Shown: positions 43,917-54,170 of the stretch, piece by piece
Numbering within the stretch: the stretch's first letter is position 1
Layout of the letters: each line of letters opens with the position of its first letter
NCBI GenBank assembly: GCA_023055425.1
Contig: JALGPY010000001.1
Span: 73,898,994-73,962,993, forward strand
Length of the DNA stretch: 64,000 nt
Direction: 5' to 3'
From: Linanthus parryae
Taxonomy: Eukaryota; Streptophyta; Magnoliopsida; Ericales; Polemoniaceae
Translations under genes and position numbers: made by a program
The notes under the pieces: generated by a model
Database searches by the model: none
Told to the model about the DNA's origin: nothing
The model's input: the letters and a program-made list of their open reading frames with translations, nothing else

Positions 43917-45877
43917 TGATAACTCCCAAGAAAGGAGTTATCTATTAGCTTAGTTGAAATGAAACTGTCGAGTTTTCTTGAGTTTTGAGCCGATTTTAGC
44001 ACTAAAAGCCTTAGTAATGCACAAGACGTGCATTGGAGCTAGTATCTCGATTTCGAGTATTTTTTGCATTAGTTTCATATATGTATTTTCGATATGATCA
44101 CGGGTTTGTTCATGTTCTCTTTGCAAGAACAGGTTCGGGAAGTGCATTGGGATGCGTGCAACTGGAAATGCGCTGAAAATGCCCAGGGCAGGATTTGACC
44201 GAGGCAGGTACATGGGAGAGCGGAACAGAAAACAGAAAGACTAGAGGAAAACGGGTAGGAAAAATTGACCGAGGAAGCAGAAAATCCCTGGACCGAGAAT
44301 GACAAGGATATAATCGGTTGAAATATCTTGAGTTCTACTTGGAATTCTGAAGTGAGACCAGCAGCAAGAGAAATTAGATGTCAAGAGCTTTCTGAAAACA
44401 CGTTGTAAGGCTGAAACGGTGTCCGGCCAAAAATCCCAACTCACGTCCAAGCGTGGGTCCCTCGCCAACCCACGTCCAAATTTGGGTCCCCTCAAGGCCA
44501 CGTCAAACGTGGGTCTCAGGTCCTGGTGTCCGTAGTCGTGGTCAGTTATTTCACGTTCAGACACTAACAGGTTGATTTCCGGGGCAGTTTTTTGCAAGGG
44601 GTATTTTGGTAATTCACCAGGCCAGTGTTTTTTTAGTCGAGTTTGGACTTTGTTGCCCAAATTCTATCAGTAGACTTCCCATTACCAGATTCAGAATTTG
44701 GCGGAATTTGGGGCGGTTTTGACCCATGGTCATTTTGGTCATTTTGATAAGTTTCGGGTCAAAATGTAGGCACAAGTTTCTGGAAGCTTCTAGACTCGGG
44801 TTCTGAGGAGGTTACATGATTTTGACAAAAAGAATTTTTAAGAGATAGTTTCGGGCCTAGGGACAGTTTCGTAAATTTCGGTCAAGTTTATGGAAACTCG
44901 TGCAGTATGAAAGGAACATCAGCCCATGAGTATTGGGATCACAACACACCTTTGGAGGCAGCTTTGAAACATGATCGCCACCATATTTTGAGTATATTCA
45001 ATTAGATCTTTCCTCTCTTCTCTCTAGTTTATGAAAAATATTATTATCGTCATTATGTCAGTTTTTAGTAGCTCAACGTTTACCTAGGTTCCTTGGTGAA
45101 CCTCGGGCTCGAATTTAGGTTTTCTTATATTTTTGTTAGAGATTCATGATCTTCGGATCTTAATGCAGATTTACATTCTACTTAGATTTCTGTCTTTGAT
45201 GCTTTTGTTCATGTATGAACGGAGTGATCAACCATGATTACTATAGATCGGACCTGGTTCACGAGAGTGACCAGATTAGGTTAGGAAGGAAAAGACACAT
45301 TTTATTTCCGTGTCACATCATGGACCGAGAGGCGAATTGTGTTAAGAGTAGCCCGAGCGTATAGATCAACTGCTATAGGAATAGGGTGAGACCGAGAGGA
45401 GATCACAGGACCTTAAAAAACTTAGAACGAACCTGCATATCTAGGTGGACCGAGAGGACCCAAAAATCTGCAAGGACGGGAAAACGTGTATGAGACCGAG
45501 TGGAGATTACACAACTGATTATGTGGGATAAGTAGAACCGATTGCGTGTTTTCATGTGAAATATGGAAAACTGATGAACCCTAGGGGATCCCAGAAACAT
45601 AGTATCCCAAAATCGAGTTTTTACAACCAAAAGATATTCTAAGAAAATAATACCGAAAATATTGTTTATTTCTGTTATTTACTTTCAGTACGTAGTTTGG
45701 TAGAATCAACTTAACCAAACTCCTCCCTTTACTTTTTACGTTTTTACTCTAAAAACATAATTTCTGCTTAAGAGTTAATCGAATATCTGTCTCTGAGGGA
45801 ACGATAAACTGAGTCTCAAATACTCACTTTAATACATTGACCGTACACTAGAGTAACACACATAAGAATTTGTGTCA
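43917..45877 (+). repeat. 5' LTR of the Athila-type element
   Basis: TGATAACTCC...TTGTGTCA, 1,961 bp. Holds three imperfect hairpin motifs of the CCACGTCCAAACGTGG type (44442-44458, 44469-44486, 44498-44513). Confidence 0.93.
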
Positions 45878-45883
45878 TGTTTT

Positions 45884-45901
45884 CGGCGCCGTTGCCGGGG
45901 A
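45884..45901 (+). other. Primer-binding site, tRNA-Asp type
   Basis: CGGCGCCGTTGCCGGGGA, one base from the Athila/Tat site TGGCGCCGTTGCCGGGGA; it starts six bases after the LTR. Confidence 0.9.
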
Positions 45902-46004
45902 GTTTTACTGGTCTATTTAGTAGTGAGAATAAATTTCATAGTTTTTTTCTTTTATCTCACTGCTCTTGAAATCTCGTTTTCAGGAACTTCTAGTGAATGC
46001 GGTG

Positions 46005-47549
46005 ATGGCCCCGCGAAGTGGTGCAACCACTCGAAAATCCAGAACAACTTTATAAAGAGCAAAACCGCAGACACCGAGAACGAATAACGAGCGACAGCAG
46101 AGGAGAAGTGCCAGCAGACCCAGAGGCACGTACTCCAGCTCAAATGGCCCGGTACATTGAGGAGCTGATTATGGTAGGCTTTGCTGCCTGCAGCAACCAT
46201 AGGACATACAACTGATCTGGTAAGGATTTGGTGGAAAAAATTGATGTCCCTACGTGAGGACATGAGCCATCAATAGTTGTGCCAGAAATCACTGCTCAGC
46301 ACTTCGATCTTAAACCCTACAACATCCTGACTGTTCAGAATATCTGTCTATTCCACGACAGAGCCGATGAAGACCCGAATGACTTTATCGGGAAATTTGA
46401 CGACTACTGCAACAAGGTCCGATACAAGGGAATCGATGCAGAGGCACTCAAGTTGATCTTGACCCCATTCTGCCTGTATGGAACATCCAAGGATTGGTTC
46501 GAATCCCGAGATCCCAGATCCATGACTACATGGGAGGGATGTGTTGCAGATTTTGTGGCGAAATTCTACCCCGCTTCTCGAGTTATCCAACTGCAGAGCG
46601 AGATTCTGTCCTTCAAACAGAAGATTTGAGAGACGGTGGTAAATTCATGGGACAGGCTGATGAGATTAGTGAAAAAGTGCCCTAATCACGGTTTTGGGGA
46701 CACAAAGATTCTGCATGTATTAATGCTGACAGGATTGACAGAGAAGTTAGACGGAATTTTCTGTACCATGTGGACAAAGACAGGGCATACGAAATGATGA
46801 AGCAGTTAGCCAAGCAAGACACTCACATGTTTGACAATTGGTGGCTCACCGCACGAGCCAAACGTGTGGTCGATGATCGGATTAACAACCTGAACAAAGT
46901 TGTTACAATTAATTTGGTCAAGAAAATATATGCAGAAAAGAAGACTTTTGCAGTAGTAGAAGAGCCAAAATTGGATGCAGCCATTGAGGAATTCAGATCA
47001 CAGGACGGCAACTACGTACAAAAACAGTGGGATCAAAGCCGTTACAGGCCGGGCACACGCGATCGTCCTGGATTCTGGTACAGGAACCCTAATTCTGCAG
47101 TTTACGCACCAGGGTTTCAGCATAAACCACCAGTCTAGCCAGGACCATCAGGACAGCAATATGGTGACCAGATGAAGAAAATTGAAACTATGTTTCAAAC
47201 CATGGAAACTAGGTTTGCACATATGGATGCTTTTACAAATGATGTACACTCAACCAAAACTTCTTTGCGTTCATTAGAGGTGCAAGTTAGACAGCTAGCA
47301 CAGCAGCACCAGGGAACTTACCCTCAACCACAGTTAACAATCCACGTGCTCATATCAATGCCATTACCACTCGAATTGGATTATCACTACAAGATCCGCC
47401 GTACCCTAGCCATGCACGGGCAGAAAATTTGAAGAATATCGAATATGAAGTTTTTGGAAAGGAGGACAATTCAGCTTTAAGCCCCCAACCAAGGGGATCG
47501 GTTGGACATGATGTAGTTTAGATGATGAGGAAGCACAAACAGTACATGT
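46005..47549 (+). pseudogene. Gag of the Athila-type element
   Basis: First plausible ATG at 46005 (MAPRSGATT). The Retrotrans_gag region is at 46279-46629 (DPNDFIGKFDDYCN, SMTTWEGCVADFVAKFYP). It stops at 46627 and continues in other frames (WDRLMRLVKKCPNHGF). A later segment shows the Athila coiled part SLRSLEVQVRQLAQQHQGTYP (about 47250-47330), then INAITTR-type sequence to about 47480. At least four breaks. Cut at 47549 by the gag-only element. Confidence 0.87.
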
Positions 47550-48179
47550 TGTGTACAAGGAAATCCCTGGAGAAGATCAAAGTGTACACCTCTAACGGAG
47601 AATAAGAATAAGAGTAGAAAGCACAGAGAGATTGAAGGTTAGGGGAAGAGTAAGCACTTGTTAACTGTTCTTGAGAGAGAGAGACAGTATAACGACTAGC
47701 AAAAGATCAAGTCCTAGAAGGCTGACTTTCCTATATATAGTAGAGGGGTGACCGTTACGAGGGGTGAATGTGCCGATAAATGGAGGCTAGACATCCGCCT
47801 CGTAACGGCACGTTCGACCGTATATATAGGGCACGTTACACGATTGTCCTCATATGTAGGGACCGTTACATGATCGGTCACATTTATGGGATACATGGTC
47901 ATTAAATCTCTCAGACAGTTACTAAGGGTTGCGCGCGAGCGTGGTTGTTGCTCTCGCGCGACGTTCCTTATTCAAACCTCCAAGCCACCAAGTCCCTACA
48001 ACTCCCGTGCAGTTAGTACGTGAGGGTGACCCTGTCTCCCAGCCCCCATATAGATAAGCTCGAGTATAGATATATGCGAATCATAGAGATAATGATAGGG
48101 TGTATATGGAGTACCATCAGATATGCTCGATGATTGCCACGTGGATGATGATCAGTCTGCTCAAGATGCACTATCTACA
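47550..48179 (-). repeat. 3' LTR of the gag-only element
   Basis: TGTGTACAAGG...CTATCTACA, about 630 bp, bounded on the inside by the polypurine tract. Contains an inverted repeat CCGTTACGAGG (47752-47762) / CCTCGTAACGG (47798-47808) and TATATATA around 47732-47740 (minus-strand promoter candidate). Confidence 0.78.
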
Positions 48180-49556
48180 TTAACCCCCTTTTGCGCGTAT
48201 ACGACGCGTGTTGTTGTGTAAACGTGCAAAACCAGCCGTGCGTGGCTTCATGCAGATTCTCGTACCAATTCGAATATTATTCGAAATCTCTAGCCCCCAA
48301 AAGTAGCCATGATTAACTAGGTCATTGTAATGCCGTGTAGCCTTTAATGTGGCTGGTGCCCGGTCGTGCGAGTACTTTTTCTTGTGCTTCTCCACTATGG
48401 GCTCGATGTTCCTGGTACGATCAATTAACTTGGAGAACGTAGGCATCTACAAGTTATTGAGCATACCTTTGTACTCGTCTCTCATGCCCTGGAGACAAAT
48501 TTCAATGAGGCGACTCTCGAGCACCTCATCCACGCATTCCAATGACTTAGTCTTGAACTAATTGATAAACGCGACGCCTTCCTCGTCGTGCTTCTGGTAC
48601 ATGCGCGACAGATGTATCGTCGTGACCTTCTCATCCAATTGGAAGAATTTGGTGTAGAAATTCTTGAACATATCCTCCCAAGTCTTGATGGAGCCCGCCT
48701 CCATGGTTCTGTACCATTTGTACGCGACAGTGCCCAAAGACTTTGAAAATTCGCGCATGCGAAGCTTCGTGTCAATTCCGTGCAGGCCCATCAAATCAAC
48801 GAACCGCATCACATGCTCTTGCGCGTTTCCGCTGACTTCATCAAATTTCTCCCACTTAGGTGCCTTGTACCCGGCAGGGTTAGGCATCAGGTAAATGTCG
48901 CGCGGGATTGGCGGCGCGCTATCAACCTTCGGGGTGATAGTGCCCGCGAAGCACTGGTTCGCGATGACACTGTCTAGACGTTGTTCCAAGGATATCACAT
49001 TGGAAAGTGTACTTCCTCTTGGGGTAGACGATGGGGTCGGCGCGAGCCCAAGTATGTAGGTCATGTTAGGATCATAGGGAGGTGGAGGCGTGGAACTGGC
49101 TTGATATGCTGTCACATATAAGGGTGCCACCGGGTATGATGCTAGATTCCCAGTAGATGCACATTCTGGCTGACAAACAGACATGAGGGGAGGTTCCGAC
49201 GGCAACCTTGGTTGTTGAGGCGCAGACACTTGAGGAAGAGGCGGCTGGATCGAAGATGAAGGGTTCGATTGAGTAGACGTCGTGGTTACCGGAGGGACTG
49301 GAGCCCCTGGAATGGCGTTTTGTGCAAGTCTTCCCAGAATCGCCATGATATGGGCTATCTGGGCACATTGGGCTTGTATAGCCCTGGCTTGGCTCTGGAT
49401 CGTGGAATTCAGCGTCTCCAAAGAAGGATTATTCATAGAAATATTCTGGGTCTGGACATTGGGGTTGGTGATGACATTGAGGGGGTTCTCCTCTCTTGAG
49501 ACTTCTTCCCTTAAAGGGGACTGATTGCCTTCACGGGTATTGGTTTCCTGAGACAT
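48180..49556 (-). pseudogene. Gag protein of the gag-only element (two in-frame stops)
   Basis: 459 codons from ATG 49556 to the stop at 48180-48182. The first 332 residues are open. The N-terminal 200 residues are Pro/Ser/Gln-rich and probably disordered; a Retrotrans_gag domain follows (about 235-400: APKWEKFDEVSGNAQEH, MREFSKSLGTVAYKWY, SIKTWEDMFKNFYTKFF). TAG at 48558-48560 and a second stop at 48447-48449 interrupt it in the same frame; the tail (FSKLIDRTRN, EKHKKKY) matches the usual Gag end. No zinc knuckle. With only two stops and no frameshift, the frame is the best kept among the older elements here. Confidence 0.87.
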
Positions 49557-49589
49557 AATCGCATAGATCTTGGAAGTTTTGAAGGTGGT

Positions 49590-49609
49590 TTCACGTCGGG
49601 TTCACCAAA
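49590..49609 (-). other. Primer-site-like sequence of the gag-only element
   Basis: On the minus strand TTTGGTGAACCCGACGTGAA follows the LTR end. The matching tRNA is not identified. Confidence 0.6.
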
Positions 49610-49995
49610 TGTGAACAAGGAAAACCCAGGAGAAGATCCAAGTGTGCCCCTCTAACGGAGAATAAGAACAAGAGTAGAAAGCACAGAGAGATTGTAGGTT
49701 AGGGTAGGGGAAGAGTAAGCACTTGTTAACTGTTCTTAAGAAGAGACAATATAATGAATAGCATAAGATCCGAGAGTTGCCCTAGAAGAATGACATTCGT
49801 ATATATAATAGGTAAGTGACCGTTACGAGGGGTTAATGTGCCCATTAATGGTGGCTAGATATCCGCCTCGTAACGGAACGTTCAACCGTATATATAGGAC
49901 ACGTTACACGATTTTCGCATATACAGGGACCGTTACACGATCGAATGTATTTATGGGATACGTGGTCATTAAATCTCTCAAACAGTTACCAAGGG
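49610..49995 (-). repeat. 5' LTR of the gag-only element, truncated
   Basis: Matches 47550-47935 from TGTGAACAAGG to ...CCAAGGG and keeps the CCGTTACGAGG / CCTCGTAACGG inverted repeat (49820-49830, 49866-49876). Then it passes straight into Athila coding sequence (INIPFAEAL). The outer LTR part is gone. Confidence 0.82.
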
Positions 49996-50666
49996 TCGAT
50001 TAACATACCCTTTGCTGAGGCATTGGCAACGATGCCCATTTATGCCAAATTCCTCAAGGACAATATGTATGGGAGGAGGCGGATGAGCGATTTCGAGACT
50101 GTAAATCTGACTGCAGAAGTAAGAAACTGTGTGAAGAAGGGGCTACCAAGGAAGAGGAAGGACCCTGACAGTTTTGTCATCCTGGTGACCCTAGGTAATG
50201 CTTACACAGGAAAGCCATTGTGTAACCTAGAGGCCAGTATCAACTTGATGTCGTTGACGATTTTCTAGAGTTTGAAGGTAGGCGAACCGAGTCCCACCAG
50301 AACCATGCTTCTGATGGTGGACAGCTCCTTAAAAAAGCATATGGAGTTATTGAAGACATTCTGGTGAAAGTCGGAGAGTTGATTTTTCTAGCTGACTTCT
50401 TGATTCTGGACATGGAGGCAGAAGAGGTACTGCTCATTTTGGGCAGACCATTTTTGGCCACTGGAGAAGCCATGATAAACTGCAAGAGCGGAGAACTGAC
50501 CATGCAGATTAATGAAGACAAGGTGAAATTTATCGTCTTCAAAAATCTTCAACTGTCGAACTACTATGAGCATGAAGATTTCTATGCAATAGAAGTAGTC
50601 GATGAAGGCCTGGAAAACGAGGAGACGAATGAACTATGGGAAGAAATCGATAGCATGTACAAATAG
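49996..50666 (+). pseudogene. Protease region of the Athila-type element
   Basis: Host frame after the gag-only insert: INIPFAEALATMPIYAKFLK, RKRKDPDSFVI, then the retropepsin region CNLEASINLM, where the usual D-L-G-A active site reads N-L-E-A, so catalytic Asp and Gly are lost. A frameshift near 50265-50345 follows. Then ELIFLADFLILDME, ILGRPFLATGEAMINC (flap/C-terminal side) to the stop at 50664. Confidence 0.87.
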
Positions 50667-50696
50667 GAAGAGGGGAGGTCCCATGTTGAGCAGGCC

Positions 50697-51083
50697 ATGA
50701 AAACTGAGCACTGGACCACTTTATTTCTAAACGAAGAAGGCGGGCAGAAATTGGCACTGGTCCAATCAATCAAGGAGCCACCCACTCTAGAGCTGAATAC
50801 GCTTTGCGCCGTCAAAATCCAGCAGGAGATAAGAGAATCTGGCCAACTCAGCTTTAAGTCGGGAAGAAAGAACTTCTCTACAATGCTTGGATGTTTTTTT
50901 ACGGGTAACTTGAGATACAGGTGGCCAGGACTATTCATCATCAAAGAGATATCACGGGGTGCGGTTGAACTGGAAAATCTGCATGACAATTCAACTTTCA
51001 GGGTGAACAAAAACCGGGTCAAGCCGTCTTTGGACCTGGCAGCAATCATCAAAGTAGACAAATGCTACTTTGACGACCCGTGA
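50697..51083 (+). pseudogene. Pre-RT linker fused to integrase C-terminus (deletion junction)
   Basis: 128 codons. The first about 35 residues hold SIKEPPTLEL, the linker that precedes RT in Athila elements. From about residue 75, LRYRWPGLFIIKEISRGAVEL and FRVNKNRVKPS are the integrase C-terminal domain. RT, RNase H and the integrase core, normally more than 2 kb between these, are absent. The open frame across the joint may be chance. Confidence 0.85.
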
Positions 51084-51162
51084 TCAAGCCTGAGGTAACT
51101 GGGTCGCGCCGTCGACCGTAAATTACAAGCGCTTGTTAGGAGGCAACCCAACCTAGGAGTAA

Positions 51163-51257
<95 letters not shown>

Positions 51258-54149
51258 TAGTTTTATTATTATTATTTTTTTACTGTTTCGAAATTGTTTT
51301 AGAGGTAATGGAAAACATCAATTTTTTTTCTATATTTAGTTAAATAAAATATCTCAAAAAAATCTGAAATTGCCTACCCACTTCCCGGAATCCAAGCCCA
51401 AACGCGGGGGTACGGTGAAAAAATAATAATTTTGTTTTTTTATTTCCTTTTTAGTAAAAACGAATAAAAAACTTGCCTACCCTCATCCAAACCTGGGGTT
51501 ATTTTTTTTATTATTATTTTTTTCTCTTCCCCTTTGAGTAAAAATATCTACCTACCCACGTTTGCTCACCCACGTCCAAACGTGGGGTGGGTGGAAAAAT
51601 ATTAATTTTGTTTTTGTTTTTCTTTCTTTCTTCATTTCTTTTCAAGTGTTTTTTTTTTTGAAAAAAAATAATGAAAGAAATAGTGTTCGGACACCCAGCC
51701 AGCCGAGCAATGTCCGTCCAGCGAATCCCGCCGCTAAGCCAAAGTTAGTTAGTCCGAAAGGGGAGCTGAAACGAGCAGTTCTTTTTTTTTTTTGTTGAAT
51801 TCATTTTTTAGACTAGGGGTATTCTCGTCTTTATGGAGCTCCCGAGTCACCAGGATTTCAAAGTTATCGAATTTTTAATCCGAAAGTGGAGTTGTGCTCA
51901 CCGCGACACATAGATTGCTACTACGGGTCCGGATTTCTCGGAGCATCGATGAACCTAGTGAGGGGATTGCTAAAGAGAGTCGACTGATGCGACATTTTAT
52001 GTGTAGCAAAAAGCATAGAAGATACATCTTCTCTGGAAGGGAGACACATAATTAGAGCCGGAAAAGTGACATCTTCCGGTGAAATTTTTTGGCGATTGGT
52101 CAACGGTCATTCTTTTCCGGAATCTGCAGAACGGTCAGCACCTGTAAGACTTGCTATGGGTTCCCAGGTTCCACCCTCATTCTCTCGCTTTATTTTCTTC
52201 GATATGCACTGGACTCGTACATGGTACCACATATATGTATATAAATTACTGCTTGTTTGGGAGGCTACTGTGCGAAACACGTTTTTTATGGCACGAGCAC
52301 CATTACTCTTTCTATCTTATGTGCTCAAATTTTGCTGACTCGTCTTTCGGATCAGAGTAGTGCCATGAGGGCACGTCACCTCTAAGTGTGGGGGTGGGAG
52401 TCGTGTCTGCATTGCCACGTCTACACATTTTTTTATTTTTATTTGCAGTTTTATTTTTATTTTTGCGTCTGAACGTTTTCTTTATTTTGAGTCGACTCAG
52501 CACTCTTTCGGACCTTTCATTGTAAATAGTTGTAAAAAAAAAAAAAAAAAATCAATAATCCAAAAAATTATTGAAAAATCCAAAAATTTTGAGTAGGGGC
52601 AATCGAGATAACAAAAAACTGGGGAGAGTTTGATGATAGTCTCTGACAGGAAAGAAAAACTTCACCGAGGTGTAATAGATTAGGCTTCTGTACGGTGTTT
52701 GTTAGAGCCACTGCACCTCAGAATCCCCAAGTAGTTATCTCCTAAGCTAGAAATTCGACTACTTCCCACACCACCGGCACTTAGGTAGTCGACAACCCGC
52801 CTACGTGCGCCATCACGGTCACCACATCTTTTTGTGGAGTGATTGGCTCATAACAGACCCAGTGTCCCGTTTCTTAACCATAGGTCCAACTAGTTAGCCT
52901 GTTTGAAGCCGTTTACCCCTTTTATTCTTCACCACCGTAGCCTAGGAAGCCATCTTTGTGACTTTCATCACACGTTAGCTGGCTGTTTCTACGCGTGTTG
53001 ACAGAGGGAGTCAGTTAGGGAGGGTTTTGATGGGTGAGAGCTTCATGATAGATTATTGTTGGACAATTTTTTACATTTGCACATTTTTCGAGGATGGGAA
53101 AGGGTGAGTTAGAGGCGACTGCATTAATTTGAGGAGGTGATTCACTGCATCACATAGTGATTACATGTGGAGAAGCCGCGTGCGAGGCATCTTCCCGCAC
53201 AAAACTGGGTCAATTGGTGGTCGTGTTGATTTTCTACATATTTGGTGATGAGGAGGTTTGGTAGGACTGCACGTGTATTATATTCGACTAGAGGATCGAA
53301 ACTTCATGATTAGTGCTGGGGTACTGCAGACGATGACATCTTTCGTACCCCGCAAGATCTGATTATTTATGCGCCTCTCAGCTTATATCAGTTAATTTTT
53401 TATTTTATTATTTTTATTTTTGTTTATTTGTTGAAAAAAAAGAAGAAAAAAATAAGAAAAAGGAAAGAAAAGAAAAAAAATGACAAAGAGATGTTCTATT
53501 TTTGCAGTTTTTCAGTTATTTATTTAGTTCCAAAGCTAAGTAGGCGGCCCTGTTCTGGATTCGACACCGCTTCACATTCATGGCCGCGAGAACGGCGAAG
53601 AAAAATCGGGAGCTTGGGATTTGAGTGAGCAGAAACTTAGGTATTTCAGTCAGTTTTTCTAGAACTCGGTGAGTGGTGTGAGTTAAAAACGGTGTGAATG
53701 TCATAATAAGTAGGAGCACGTAGTACCCTGATACACATATACATCATACCTGTTAGACTTAGGACCTTTGATTCGGAAATAGCTATGATGGATTTGCTCA
53801 GGTTGAGTAAGAAACTAACACCAAGAGGTGCCAGCTCTTATTCTCCATTCTTAAATCTGGCCATACTCGCCGATCACTTGTGGATTGGTATTTCCTGGAA
53901 GATTGAGTGAGGACTTGATGACATACCTGTTTGCGTTTTCGAGATTGCCCGATCTCACCAAAATGAAAATTTATTGTTGTTTTATAATTCATTGAGTCAG
54001 TTTTGTATTGAGTCGGTCTGGAAGTCATGTCAGTTGTCGGTCGAATAGTTGAGTCAGTAGGTCAGCAGAGTCGTTAGGTACCACTCTGATTCGGTCAATA
54101 TGCAAAGGCATCAAAATTCTTCGAGATTACCCGGGATGAGCAATGGCCA
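51084..54149 (+). other. 3' non-coding region of the Athila-type element
   Basis: No env-like ORF. Starts with the block 'gcgcttgttaggaggcaaccc' common after pol in this group. Contains the ATT repeat (51163-51255), degenerate copies of the CACGTCCAAACGTG motif (best at 51569-51587), several T- and A-rich tracts and a purine-rich stretch (53434-53480). Confidence 0.75.
51163..51255 (+). repeat. (ATT)n microsatellite
   Basis: About 31 uninterrupted trinucleotide units inside the 3' non-coding region. Confidence 0.97.
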
Positions 54150-54168
54150 GTGTGGGGGGGGGGGGGTA
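54150..54168 (+). other. Polypurine tract of the Athila-type element
   Basis: A G-run preceded by GTGT and followed by TATT immediately before the 3' LTR start TGATTACTCC. Confidence 0.7.
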
Positions 54169-54170
54169 TT

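Larger units (their letters stand above)
47550..49995 (-). mobile_element. Gag-only (TR-GAG-like) LTR element, minus strand
   Basis: Related LTR sequences at 47550-48179 and 49610-49995 bracket a single long minus-strand Gag frame (49556-48180) and nothing else: no protease, RT, RNase H or integrase. A polypurine tract AAAAGGGGGTTAATG (48179-48193, minus) overlaps the Gag stop, and a TGGTGAACCCGACGTGA primer-site-like sequence abuts the 5' LTR. Published TR-GAG elements are short non-autonomous LTR elements with only gag, which fits. The 5' LTR lacks about 245 bp of its outer end, and no target duplication is visible. Confidence 0.82.

Noticed and set aside
47550..49995. Solo insertion of a TRIM element
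   Set aside because: LTRs are over 600 bp and the interior encodes a long Gag, so it exceeds the TRIM definition; TR-GAG-like fits better.
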